From assembly GCA_046331225.1 (NCBI GenBank), contig JAXLRF010000008.1:186001-250000 (forward strand): 64,000 nt of DNA. The letters are read 5' to 3'. Of this stretch, positions 34,702-43,927 are shown piece by piece (position 1 is the first letter of the stretch; each line of letters opens with the position of its first letter). This DNA comes from VFMC01 sp046331225 (lineage in GTDB: Bacteria > Actinomycetota > Acidimicrobiia > Acidimicrobiales > Ilumatobacteraceae). The notes under the pieces were generated by a model. That model had not been told where the DNA came from. It made no database searches and saw only the letters and a program-made list of their open reading frames with translations. Position numbers and translations under genes: made by a program.

Positions 34702-35817
34702 ATGGCCGATCGCATCCCCACTCTCGACGACCTGGGCGACGTCTCGGGCAAGCGCGTGCTCGTTCGCACGGATTTCAACGTGCCGATGGAGAACGGCGTC
34801 ATCACCGACGACTTCCGCATCCGCGCCGCGCTGCCCACCATCACCTGGCTCACCGAGCGGGGCGCGACGGTCGTCACCGCATCGCACCTCGGCCGTCCCA
34901 AGGGGCAGCCGAACCCGAAGTACTCGATGGACCCGGTGCGCGCTCGGCTGGCCGAGCTCGCACCGGGCGTCGAGCTGCTCGAGAACCTCCGCTTCGATCC
35001 GGGCGAGGAGGGCAACGACCCGGCGTTCGTGGCGAAGCTGGTCGACGGCATCGACGCCTACGTCGACGACGCGTTCGGTGCCTGCCACCGTGCGCACGCG
35101 TCGATCGTCGGACCGCCGCAGACCCTGCCGTCGGCGATGGGCCTGCTGCTGCAGAAGGAGGTCGAGGTGCTCCTCGGCCTGCGCAACGATCCCAAGCACC
35201 CGTTCGTGGCGGTGCTCGGCGGCTCGAAGATCTCCGACAAGCTCGGTGTCGTCGAGGCGTTGCTGAACACCGTCGACTCGCTGGTGATCGGCGGGGCGAT
35301 GTGCTTCACGTTCCTCGCCGCGCAGGGCAACCCGATCGGCGCCAGCTTGTGGGAGCCCGACCAGGTCGACACGTGCAAGCGGCTGCTCGACACGGCAGGG
35401 GAGCGGGGCAAGAGCATCCACCTGCCCGAGGACATCGTCGGCCTCGACGCCGGCGGCAACTTCGCCACCTACGGCGTGCGCCTGCCCGAGGGCGCCAAGG
35501 GCTTCGACATCGGCCCCGGCTCGGCCGCTGCGTTCACCGACATCATCATGGACGCGCGCACCGTGTTCTGGAACGGCCCGATGGGCATGTTCGAGGACGA
35601 CCGCTTCGCGGCGGGCACCCGCACCGTCGCCCAGGCGATGGCCGACACCAAGGCGTTCACCGTCGTCGGCGGCGGCGACTCGGCCGCGGCGCTCGCCCAG
35701 TTCCGCCTCGACGACGAGGTCGACCACGTCTCGACCGGCGGTGGCGCCTCGCTCGAACTGCTCGAGCTCGGCGACCTGCCCGGCCTCGAGGCTCTCCGAA
35801 AGGCACCCAATGCGTAA
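34702..35817 (+). CDS. pgk: Phosphoglycerate kinase
   Basis: 371 residues, shorter than the usual 385-415. The N-domain has RVLVRTDFNVPM, ASHLGRPKG and ENLRF, and the nucleotide domain has LGGSKISDK, the DEDH-like VDTCKRL region and GGGDSAAAL near the end, so catalysis should be intact. About 25 residues are missing between RLAEL and LLENLRF where most homologues have a helix-strand insert. ATG at 34702 (MADRIPTLDDL) is preferred; a GTG at 34693 overlapping the gap stop is possible. Its last 8 nt overlap tpiA. Confidence 0.95.
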   Translation: MADRIPTLDDLGDVSGKRVLVRTDFNVPMENGVITDDFRIRAALPTITWLTERGATVVTASHLGRPKGQPNPKYSMDPVRARLAELAPGVELLENLRFDPGEEGNDPAFVAKLVDGIDAYVDDAFGACHRAHASIVGPPQTLPSAMGLLLQKEVEVLLGLRNDPKHPFVAVLGGSKISDKLGVVEALLNTVDSLVIGGAMCFTFLAAQGNPIGASLWEPDQVDTCKRLLDTAGERGKSIHLPEDIVGLDAGGNFATYGVRLPEGAKGFDIGPGSAAAFTDIIMDARTVFWNGPMGMFEDDRFAAGTRTVAQAMADTKAFTVVGGGDSAAALAQFRLDDEVDHVSTGGGASLELLELGDLPGLEALRKAPNA

Positions 35818-36577
35818 GCCGCTCATCTCCGGCAACTGGAAGATGAACCACAACCACTTCGAGGCCATCCAGACGGTCCAGAAGCTGGCCTACCTCGTGG
35901 GCAAGGACGACTTCGAGCAGGTCGACGTCAGCATCCACCCGCCGTTCACCGACATCCGCTCGGTGCAGACCGTGATCGACGCCGACAAGCTCGAGTTCGC
36001 GCTCGGCGCCCAGCACTGCCACTACGAGGACAAGGGCGCGTTCACCGGCGAGGTGTCGCCGGTGTTCCTGGCCAAGCTCGGCGTGCAGTACGTGATCTGC
36101 GGCCACAGCGAGCGGCGTGAGATCTTCGGCGAGACCGACGAGATGGTCAACAAGAAGGTGCTCGCGATCCTGAAGCACGGGATGACCCCGATCATGTGCT
36201 GCGGCGAGACCCTCGCCGAGCGCGAGGCCGGCGAGACCGAGTCGAAGGTGCTCGGTCAGGTGCGCGCCGGGCTCGTCGGCGTCACCAAGGAACAGGTCGG
36301 TTCGATGGTGATCGCGTACGAGCCGATCTGGGCGATCGGCACCGGCAAGAACGCCACCGCCGAGGACGCGCAGACCGTGTGCGCGGCGATCCGCGGCTGC
36401 GTCGCCGAGATCGCCGGCGACGCCGCAGCGGCCGACGTGCGCATCCAGTACGGCGGCTCGGTGAAGGCCGGCACCATCGCCGAGCTCATGGCCGGCCCCG
36501 ACGTCGACGGCGCCCTCGTCGGTGGCGCGAGCCTCGATCCGGACGAGTTCGCCCGCATCGCCAAGCTCGGCGCCTGA
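35810..36577 (+). CDS. tpiA: Triosephosphate isomerase
   Basis: 255 residues, one TIM barrel. Substrate Lys in GNWKMN (about 9-14), catalytic His in CGHSERR (about 97-103), catalytic Glu in YEPIWAIGTGK (about 168-178) and phosphate-binding GGSVKAG. The ATG overlaps the end of pgk by 8 nt, with an AAAGG SD in pgk. Last gene of the glycolytic operon. In most actinobacteria secG follows directly; here the ABC transporter operon intervenes. Confidence 0.97.
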   Translation: MRKPLISGNWKMNHNHFEAIQTVQKLAYLVGKDDFEQVDVSIHPPFTDIRSVQTVIDADKLEFALGAQHCHYEDKGAFTGEVSPVFLAKLGVQYVICGHSERREIFGETDEMVNKKVLAILKHGMTPIMCCGETLAEREAGETESKVLGQVRAGLVGVTKEQVGSMVIAYEPIWAIGTGKNATAEDAQTVCAAIRGCVAEIAGDAAAADVRIQYGGSVKAGTIAELMAGPDVDGALVGGASLDPDEFARIAKLGA

Positions 36578-36724
36578 CGCCCTCCCACGCTCGCCTCGAC
36601 GCCGTCGTTCGAGCTCAGCGGCACCCTCATGGGGGAGTTTTCGTGCACCCCCGCGTCTGGAACATCTGCACCGAGATGTCGCGCATTTGAAACGCTGTGG
36701 CTACCGGTGGGTAAGACGAGGTGC

Positions 36725-36772
36725 TAGCTTTTCGATGTTCACGCCGATCGGGGAGGACGGCGCGAACGTTCG
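36725..36772 (+). promoter_or_regulatory. Candidate promoter and palindrome upstream of the ABC operon
   Basis: In the 290-nt gap after tpiA, TAGCTT (36725-36730) is a possible -10 and CGAACGTTCG (36763-36772) is a perfect palindrome in the resulting leader of about 130 nt. A TTGAAA at 36687 may belong to another -35. No class of riboswitch is recognised. Confidence 0.35.
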
Positions 36773-36867
36773 GCATCGTCGAACGCCGCGTGGCACGCAG
36801 GTGCATCGCGGGCGGTTCCGAGGCCGGAGCACACCTCCCTCCGAACCACCATCAGGAGGACAACCAC

Positions 36868-38634
36868 GTGAGCACCACGAGGCGCGGCGCGAAGTTTGCC
36901 GCACTTGTCGTGGGTCTCTCGCTCCTCGCTGCCGCTTGCGGTGGCGATGACGACGACTCAACGACGCCTGCCACGGAAGCTCCCGGTACCACCGAGGCGT
37001 CATCGGAGACCACTGCGGCTCCCGAGACGACCGAGGCCGGTAGCGAGACGACCGAAGCCACCGGCACCACCGAGGCGCCCGCCGGCGATGCCGCCATGCG
37101 CATCACCTACGACATCGCCGAGGACGCGGTGTGGAACGACGGCACCCCGATCACGGCCGCCGACTTCGAGTGCACCTACAACGCCGTGATGAACACGGTC
37201 GGTTCGCTCTCGACCGTCGGCTACGACCAGATCACCTCGATCGCCCAGGGCGACAGCGAGAAGCAGGTCGTCGTCGAGTTCAGCACCGTGTACGCCCCGT
37301 ACCGTGGCCTGTTCGGTGCGCTCATCCCGGCTCAGGCCGTGGCCGACTGCAACGACATCTCGGGCGACTTCCAGACCGACTTCCCGGTCTCGAACCGTCC
37401 GTACCAGCTCGCCTCGTGGGACGAGACCCAGGCCGTCTTCGAGCCGAACCCCAACTACTGGGGTGACGACAAGGCCGTGACGTCGAAGGTCGTCATGGTG
37501 CCGAAGGCCGACCAGGAGACCGAGATCGCGTCGCTGCTCGCCAGCGAGGTCGATTTCATCTACCCGCAGTACAGCCCGGAGACCGCCGACGCGGTGGCCG
37601 GTGACCCCAACGTGAAGGTCTCCATCCAGTTCGGTGGCGACTTCGAGGGTCTGTACTTCCAGCAGCAGGACGGCCCGTTCGCCGACCCGGTCTTCCGCCA
37701 GGCGTTCGCCCAGTCGATCGACGTGGATGCGCTGTTCCAGCAGATCTACACCCCGATCGTCGACGGCGCGACCCCGCTCACCTGCGGTCCGATCGTGCCG
37801 GGTCGCTACTGCGACGAGACCACCTTCCAGGACACCTACGACCCGGCTGCCGCCGAGGCACTGCTCACCGACAACGGCTGGGCGAAGGGCGCCGACGGCT
37901 TCTGGGCCAAGGACGGCGGCGATGCGCCGGAGATCCGCTGGATGATCAACTCGGGCAACAGCCGTCGTGAGAACACCCAGGCGTACCTCATCCCGCTGCT
38001 GCAGCAGGCCGGCTTCAACGTCGTCGCCGACAACTGCGAGGCCGAGTGCGTGTTCCAGCAGCGTCTGCCAAGCCTCGACTACGACCTGGCGATGTACATC
38101 TCGACCGCACCGCCGGACCCGCAGTACCTGACCTCGAGCTTCACCTGCGACCAGATCCCGACCGAGGAGAACAACTTCGCCGGTCAGAACAGCCAGGGCT
38201 GGTGCAACGAGGAGGCCAGCGATCTGCTCCACCAGGCCGACGCCACCGTCGACCTCGACGAGCGCGCCGACCTCATCAAGCAGGCCATCTCGTTCATGCG
38301 TGAGGACTGGGTCATGCTGCCCACGTTCCAGTTCCCGAAGTCGGGTCTGTACCGCACCGACAAGGTCGGCGGCCCGGTCGAGGCCGAGCTGAACAACTAC
38401 GAGGCGTTCATCAACTTCAACCAGTGGACCGACGTCGACGGTGACGGCCAGATCGTCATCGGCGCCGAGCAGTGGCCGGGTTGCCTCAACCCGCTCACCG
38501 AGTGCTCGAACTCGTCGTGGTACCAGTGGACGATCGGCTTCCCGCTCCTCATGGGCGTGTACGACACCACCAACGATGGTGACTACCGCCTGACGCCGCT
38601 GATGGCGAGCGAGCCGGTGGTCGAGGTCCTCTGA
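36868..38634 (+). CDS. ABC peptide substrate-binding lipoprotein (family 5), circularly permuted
   Basis: 588 residues. Lipoprotein signal with lipobox LAAAC (Cys24), a Thr/Glu-rich linker (30-76), then domain strands starting at residue 77 with MRITYDIAEDAVWNDGTPITAADF. In normal family 5 proteins this motif is preceded by about 60-80 residues beginning like IVIGAEQWPGCLNP. Here that segment is instead at the C-terminus: QIVIGAEQWPGCLNPLTEC and the following helix to residue 588, after the natural C-terminal end (NFNQWTDVDGDG). All parts of the fold are present but cyclically reordered. AGGAGG SD at 36854-36859. Binds a peptide-like ligand and hands it to the permeases below. Confidence 0.93.
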   Translation: MSTTRRGAKFAALVVGLSLLAAACGGDDDDSTTPATEAPGTTEASSETTAAPETTEAGSETTEATGTTEAPAGDAAMRITYDIAEDAVWNDGTPITAADFECTYNAVMNTVGSLSTVGYDQITSIAQGDSEKQVVVEFSTVYAPYRGLFGALIPAQAVADCNDISGDFQTDFPVSNRPYQLASWDETQAVFEPNPNYWGDDKAVTSKVVMVPKADQETEIASLLASEVDFIYPQYSPETADAVAGDPNVKVSIQFGGDFEGLYFQQQDGPFADPVFRQAFAQSIDVDALFQQIYTPIVDGATPLTCGPIVPGRYCDETTFQDTYDPAAAEALLTDNGWAKGADGFWAKDGGDAPEIRWMINSGNSRRENTQAYLIPLLQQAGFNVVADNCEAECVFQQRLPSLDYDLAMYISTAPPDPQYLTSSFTCDQIPTEENNFAGQNSQGWCNEEASDLLHQADATVDLDERADLIKQAISFMREDWVMLPTFQFPKSGLYRTDKVGGPVEAELNNYEAFINFNQWTDVDGDGQIVIGAEQWPGCLNPLTECSNSSWYQWTIGFPLLMGVYDTTNDGDYRLTPLMASEPVVEVL

Positions 38635-38657
38635 TCTCGTCCGTACCTCACACCCCC

Positions 38658-38732
38658 GTCACGGCCTCCGTGACGAGGGAGTAAGTTCACACCTGCGACA
38701 GCGGGGTCGGTCGCCCGATCGACCCCGCTGTC
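38658..38732 (+). terminator. Two hairpins between binding protein and permease
   Basis: GTCACGG/CCGTGAC (38658-38674, 3-nt loop) and a 13-bp perfect stem at 38697-38709/38720-38732. Partial termination or mRNA stabilisation between the abundant binding protein and the permease genes is a common use of such structures. Confidence 0.6.
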
Positions 38733-38750
38733 CCGTGAAGGGAGCGGTGC

Positions 38751-39740
38751 ATGCTGCGTTTCATCCTCCGACGCCTCTTGTGGGCGATCCCGACGTTGTT
38801 GATCCTCACCTTCGTCGTCTATTGCGCGTTGCGTCTGTCCACGAACCCGTTGGCCAGCTACGCGCGCTCCAACCCGCGCATCGCGAAGCAACCGAAGAAG
38901 ATGCAGCAGTACATCGAGGTCAACGGCCTCTGGGACGGCTTCGGTGGCTACGTGCGCGGGTACTTCCACTGGCTGAAGGGCTTCCTCACCGGTGACTGGC
39001 AGCCGAGCATCAAGGGCAGCCGTCCGGTGTGGCCGAACCTGAAGGACGCGCTGATCAACACGCTGCGCCTCGGGATCGTCGCCTCGATCTTCGGCATCGC
39101 CGTCGGTCTGGCCCTCGGCGTGTTCGCCGGCCTCCGCCCCGGCAAGCTGCGCGACAGCGCGGTCAACACCGGTGCTCTCATCGGCTTCTCGATCCAGCCC
39201 TTCATCAGCGCCGTGATCCTGCAGCTGCTCTTCTCCGTGCAGTGGGCCAAGTGGTTCGGCTCGCCGCTGCTGCCCACCTCGGGCATGTACCCGCCGGGAC
39301 ACTCGGGCTTCGACCCGATCCTGATGCTGAAGTACATGATCCTGCCGGTGATCGTCGTGTCGATCCAGACGATCGCCTCGTACAGCCGCTACATGCGTGC
39401 GTCGTTGCTCGACGTGATGAGCAGCGACTATCTGCGCACCGCCCGGGCCAAGGGCATCAGCGAGCGTCGCGTGCTGGTGCGCCACGCCCTGCGCAACGCG
39501 CTGGTCCCGATCGTCACGATCGCCGCGCTCGACATGGGCTTCATCGTCGGCGGTCTCATCATCAGCGAAGGCATCTTCGACTACCCGGGCATGGGCCTGT
39601 TCTTCCTGACGGCCGAGGCCAACGGCGACTTCCCCGAGCTCATGCCGTGGATGGTGATCATCACCGCCTCCGTCATCCTGTTCAACCTCCTGGCGGACCT
39701 CGCGTACGCCTGGCTCGACCCGAGGATCCGCCTTGACTGA
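38751..39740 (+). CDS. Peptide ABC transporter permease, DppB/OppB type
   Basis: 329 residues, six membrane helices; the first is MLRFILRRLLWAIPTLLILTF-like and begins at the N-terminus. The EAA loop that contacts the ATPase is visible around SSDYLRTARAKGISERRVLVRHALRNAL. A long periplasmic loop follows helix 1. AGGGAG SD near 38738. It forms the channel with the next gene's product. It overlaps the next gene by 8 nt. Confidence 0.94.
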   Translation: MLRFILRRLLWAIPTLLILTFVVYCALRLSTNPLASYARSNPRIAKQPKKMQQYIEVNGLWDGFGGYVRGYFHWLKGFLTGDWQPSIKGSRPVWPNLKDALINTLRLGIVASIFGIAVGLALGVFAGLRPGKLRDSAVNTGALIGFSIQPFISAVILQLLFSVQWAKWFGSPLLPTSGMYPPGHSGFDPILMLKYMILPVIVVSIQTIASYSRYMRASLLDVMSSDYLRTARAKGISERRVLVRHALRNALVPIVTIAALDMGFIVGGLIISEGIFDYPGMGLFFLTAEANGDFPELMPWMVIITASVILFNLLADLAYAWLDPRIRLD

Positions 39741-40733
39741 TGTGAAGACCCCGGCGACGGCCACCGCCGACGCCACGCCTGCCGACGTCACCTCCGACGC
39801 GGCGATCGGCGTCACCAGCCAGGTGATCTCGCCTCGCAAGATGGCGTTCAAGCGCTACATGAACCACCGTGCCGCGGTGGTGTCGGCGATCGTGCTGTTC
39901 CTCATCGTGTTGATCGTGGCGCTCGCGCCGATCACCACGCGCTACGGGGTGAACGAGTCGATCTTCAAGGCCGAGGCGGGCCGCCCCAACCAGAACCTCG
40001 CGCCGCGCGCCGAGGCGTGGTTCGGCACCGACGCCAACGGTCGCGACATCTACAGCCGCATGATCTACGGGGCCCGCACCTCGCTGTTGCTCGGTCTGTT
40101 CACGGGCATCTTGTCGGTGGGTGTGGGCGCCCTGATCGGTGCGATCGCCGGGCTGAAGGGCGGCTGGGTCGACGACCTGCTCATGCGTGCCACCGACATC
40201 ATGTTGGCGCTGCCGCTGCTGGTGGTGCTCGTCGTCGTCCGTGGTGCCCTGCGCAACGTCAGTTGGGTCGCGACGATCATGGGCGAGAGCACCTCGGTGC
40301 GGTTCCTCGTGATCCTGTTGTCGTTGATCGGCTGGATGGGCGTCGCGCGACTCGTCCGAGGACAGGTCAAACAGTTGAAGGAACGAGAGTTCATCGAGGC
40401 GGCACGTGCGCTCGGTGCGTCGACGCCTCGCATCATGTTCCGCCACCTGTTGCCCAACTCGATCGGCCAGCTGATGGTGGCGCTGTCGTTCGCGATCATC
40501 GGTGCGATCACCGCCGAGGCGACGCTGTCGTTCTTCGGCTACGGCCCCGACGCCGGCTCGGGCCAGACCTCGCTCGGCCTGCTCATCAAGGACTCGAAGA
40601 AGGCGGTGCCGCCCGGCTACTGGTGGCTCGTCGTGTTCCCCGGTGTGTTCCTGATCATCATCTCGCTGTGCATCAACTTCATCGGTGACGGCATGCGCGA
40701 CGCGGTCGACCCCAAGATGCAGGTGGATGCCTG

Positions 40734-40734
<1 letters not shown>
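39733..40734 (+). CDS. Peptide ABC transporter permease, DppC/OppC type
   Basis: 333 residues, five to six membrane helices with the EAA loop around REFIEAARALGASTPRIMFRHLLPNS. The Ala/Thr-rich N-terminal tail is cytosolic. The start is unusual: TTG at 39733, placed 7-8 nt after a GAGG SD (39722-39725), overlaps the end of the previous gene; a GTG at 39742 lacks a spaced SD. The stop is fused to the next gene (TGATG). Confidence 0.92.
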
Positions 40735-41698
<964 letters not shown>

Positions 41699-41702
<4 letters not shown>

Positions 41703-42727
41703 CCGAACCGGTGCTCGAGGTCACCGACCTCGTCAAGAACTTCTCGATCAAGACCGCCGCGGGCATCCGCGTGGTGCGTCGCACGGTGCAAGCCGTCAGC
41801 GGCGTCGGCTTCTCGATCCAGCCGGGCGAGACGCTCGGCCTGGTGGGCGAGAGCGGTTCGGGCAAGACCACGGTGGGACGCTGCGTGCTGCGCCTGATCG
41901 AGCCGACGGGTGGGTCGGTGAAGTTCCAGGGCAAGGAACTGATCGGCATGGACCAGAAGGAGTTGCGGTCGCTGCGCTCGCAGATGCAGATCGTGTTCCA
42001 GGACCCGTACGCGTCGCTCGACCCGAAGATGACGGTCGGCGCGGCCGTGGCCGAGCCGCTCGTGATCCAGAAGGTGGCCGGCGATCACGGCAAGCGTGTG
42101 GCCGAGCTGCTCGACCTGGTGGGCCTCGCGCCCGACCACGCCAAGCGCTTCCCCCACGAGTTCTCCGGTGGTCAGCGTCAGCGCGTGGGCATCGCCCGTG
42201 CGCTCGCGCTCAACCCGAAGCTGATCGTGCTCGACGAGCCCGTCTCGGCGCTCGACGTGAGCATCCAGGCCGGTGTGGTGAACCTGCTCGAGGATCTGCA
42301 GGCCGAGCTCGGCCTCAGCTACCTGTTCATCGCCCACGACCTGTCGGTGGTGCGCCACATCAGCGACGTCGTGGCCGTGATGTACCTCGGCAAGCTGATG
42401 GAGATCGGTCCGGCCGACGAGATCTACAACTCGCCGTCGCACCCGTACACGCAGGCGCTGCTGTCGGCGATCCCCGAGCCCGATCCGGTCACCGAGCGTC
42501 AGCGGCAGCGGATCCTGCTGCAGGGCGACGTGCCGAGCCCGATCGACCCGCCGTCGGGGTGCCGGTTCCGCACCCGTTGCCCGATCGCGAAGGACATCTG
42601 CGCGACCGAGGAGCCGCAGCTCGTCGACCGTGGTCAGGGCCATCCGGTGGCGTGCCACTTCGCCGAGGTGATGCCGGTGAAGGTGTCGATGACGTCGCCG
42701 TCGACGACGTCGAGCGCCGCGGTCTGA
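41699..42727 (+). CDS. Peptide ABC transporter ATPase, DppF/OppF type
   Basis: 342 residues. Walker A GESGSGKTTVGR, QIVFQDPYASLDPKM, signature FSGGQRQRVGIARALA, Walker B LIVLDEPVSALD, AHDLSVV and the C-terminal family tail HPYTQALLSAIPEPD with CRFRTRCPIAKDIC. Heterodimeric ATPase partner of the preceding gene. The ATG overlaps the previous stop (ATGA). Ends the operon; secG follows after 28 nt with its own -10. Confidence 0.95.
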
Positions 42728-42741
42728 GCCCGGCCAGCCGA

Positions 42742-42747
42742 TAGGAT
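42742..42747 (+). promoter_or_regulatory. -10 element TAGGAT of secG
   Basis: TAGGAT ends 8 nt before the GTG at 42756; the same hexamer as in the uvrB promoter. It separates secG transcription from the ABC operon. Confidence 0.5.
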
Positions 42748-42755
42748 CGTTCCCC

Positions 42756-42998
42756 GTGCGCGACGTCATCATGTACCTGATGGTCATCATCAACCTCGTC
42801 TCGATGGTTGCGATGGTGGCCGGGATCCTCATGCACAGCGGTCGCGGTGGCGGTCTGTCGGACATGTTCGGTGGCGGCGCTGGCGCCGCCCTGGGCTCGT
42901 CGGCCGCCGAGCGCAACCTCAACCGGATCACCACGGTGTTCGCCTTGGTGTGGTTCTTCAGCGTGATCGCGCTGGGTTTCCTGTTGGTCCGGAGCTGA
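42756..42998 (+). CDS. secG: Preprotein translocase subunit SecG
   Basis: 80 residues with two membrane helices (about 5-27 and 55-78) and the conserved cytosolic loop SGRGGGLSDMFGGG before an Asn/Arg-rich segment SAAERNLNRITT. Integral part of SecYEG that helps the SecA cycle. The GTG start is supported by a leaderless -10. In related genomes it follows tpiA directly. A tRNA-Leu gene begins 25 nt after its stop. Confidence 0.92.
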   Translation: MRDVIMYLMVIINLVSMVAMVAGILMHSGRGGGLSDMFGGGAGAALGSSAAERNLNRITTVFALVWFFSVIALGFLLVRS

Positions 42999-43023
42999 CG
43001 TCACGCTAGATTCAGTGCCCCAC

Positions 43024-43110
43024 GTCGAAGTGGCGAAATAGGCAGACGCGCTAGCTTGAGGGGCTAGTGGGAGAAATCCCGTGGGGGTTCAAGTCCCCCC
43101 TTCGACACCA
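43024..43110 (+). tRNA. tRNA-Leu(GAG)
   Basis: 87 nt including an encoded CCA. Acceptor stem GTCGAAG/CTTCGAC with discriminator A; anticodon stem CTAGC/GCTAG around the 7-nt loop TTGAGGG, anticodon GAG; long variable arm TGGGA...TCCCG typical of class II Leu; T arm GGGGG-TTCAAGT-CCCCC. The anticodon reads CUC/CUU codons. It is close enough to secG (25 nt) to be read through, and a TAGATT hexamer lies at 43008. Confidence 0.97.
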
Positions 43111-43182
43111 GTCAACCCGTGCGGAACCCCAGGTCATCGGCCTGGGGTTCGTTCGTTTCCGGGGCACGGTCGACTGAACGAC

Positions 43183-43309
43183 CTGGGCGCCAGGCCCGTC
43201 CGTTTCCCCAGGTGACGCCGACTCACCGGCACCCGGGACCTGTTCCCATTCGACCTGGGCGTCAGTGACCGCTCACCGCTGCAGCTCGGTGCGATCTGCT
43301 GGCGCCCAG
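43183..43309. repeat. Dispersed 127-bp repeat, copy B
   Basis: Ends CTGGGCGCCAG (43183-43193) and CTGGCGCCCAG (43299-43309), internal CTGGGCGTCAG at 43255-43265: the same architecture and spacing (72 and 44 nt between copies) as at 8630-8757. It sits in the 370-nt gap between the tRNA and the F420 enzyme; the rest of that gap (43310-43480) shows no gene. Confidence 0.8.
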
Positions 43310-43480
43310 GAGTTCTCGGCTCGACCGGACCCTGCCCGCGAGGCAGGCAGCGAGGACGGTTCCCGCTGCCGGACCATGGGCTCAGCGTGCCACACCAGCG
43401 GCGGCGGCTCCACCGACCACCTCGCCGTGCCACTCGCCGACGGGCGGAACACGGCGGGGGAGTGGGGGGTTGGGGGAGCC

Positions 43481-43909
43481 ATGGAACTCACCGCAGCACT
43501 CCGCCACCTCGCCGACGTCCGTCAGGCCGTGCTCATCACGCTGAAGCGCGACGGTCGGCCCCAGTCGTCGAACATCGTCGCCGCCGTCGGCGAGGACGGG
43601 ATCATCCGGATCTCGATCACCGCCGACCGGGCCAAGTACCCCAACCTGCAGCGCGATCCACGCGCCTCGCTGCACGTGAACCGCGCCGACTTCTGGGCCT
43701 ACGCAGTGATCGAGGGCGATGTCGAGCTCAGCCCCGTGGCGGCCGATCCCGCCGATGCCACGGTGGACGAGCTCGTCGAGCTGTATCGCAGCCTGTCCGG
43801 GGAGCACCCGAACTGGGACGAGTACCGCGCCGCCATGGTGCGCGATCGACGTCTGGTGGTGCGCCTGCATCCCGAGCGTGCCTACGGGATGTGGCCCGAC
43901 GCCGACTGA
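43481..43909 (+). CDS. PPOX-class F420-dependent oxidoreductase
   Basis: 142 residues, a single split beta-barrel. It has the pattern ALRHLADVRQAVLITLKRDGRPQSSN, ISITADRAKYPNLQRDPRASLHV and the Pro/Trp-rich C-terminal RLHPERAYGMWP, typical of the TIGR03618-type probable F420-binding proteins. Substrate unknown. GGGGGAG SD close to the ATG. The upstream region to 43310 carries no recognisable gene. It faces the convergent recQ. Confidence 0.88.
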   Translation: MELTAALRHLADVRQAVLITLKRDGRPQSSNIVAAVGEDGIIRISITADRAKYPNLQRDPRASLHVNRADFWAYAVIEGDVELSPVAADPADATVDELVELYRSLSGEHPNWDEYRAAMVRDRRLVVRLHPERAYGMWPDAD

Positions 43910-43927
43910 GCGCTGACGCGCCGATCG

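Noticed and set aside
36721..36867. Extended N-terminus for the binding lipoprotein
   Set aside because: The AGGAGG SD and a proper signal peptide with lipobox begin at GTG 36868.
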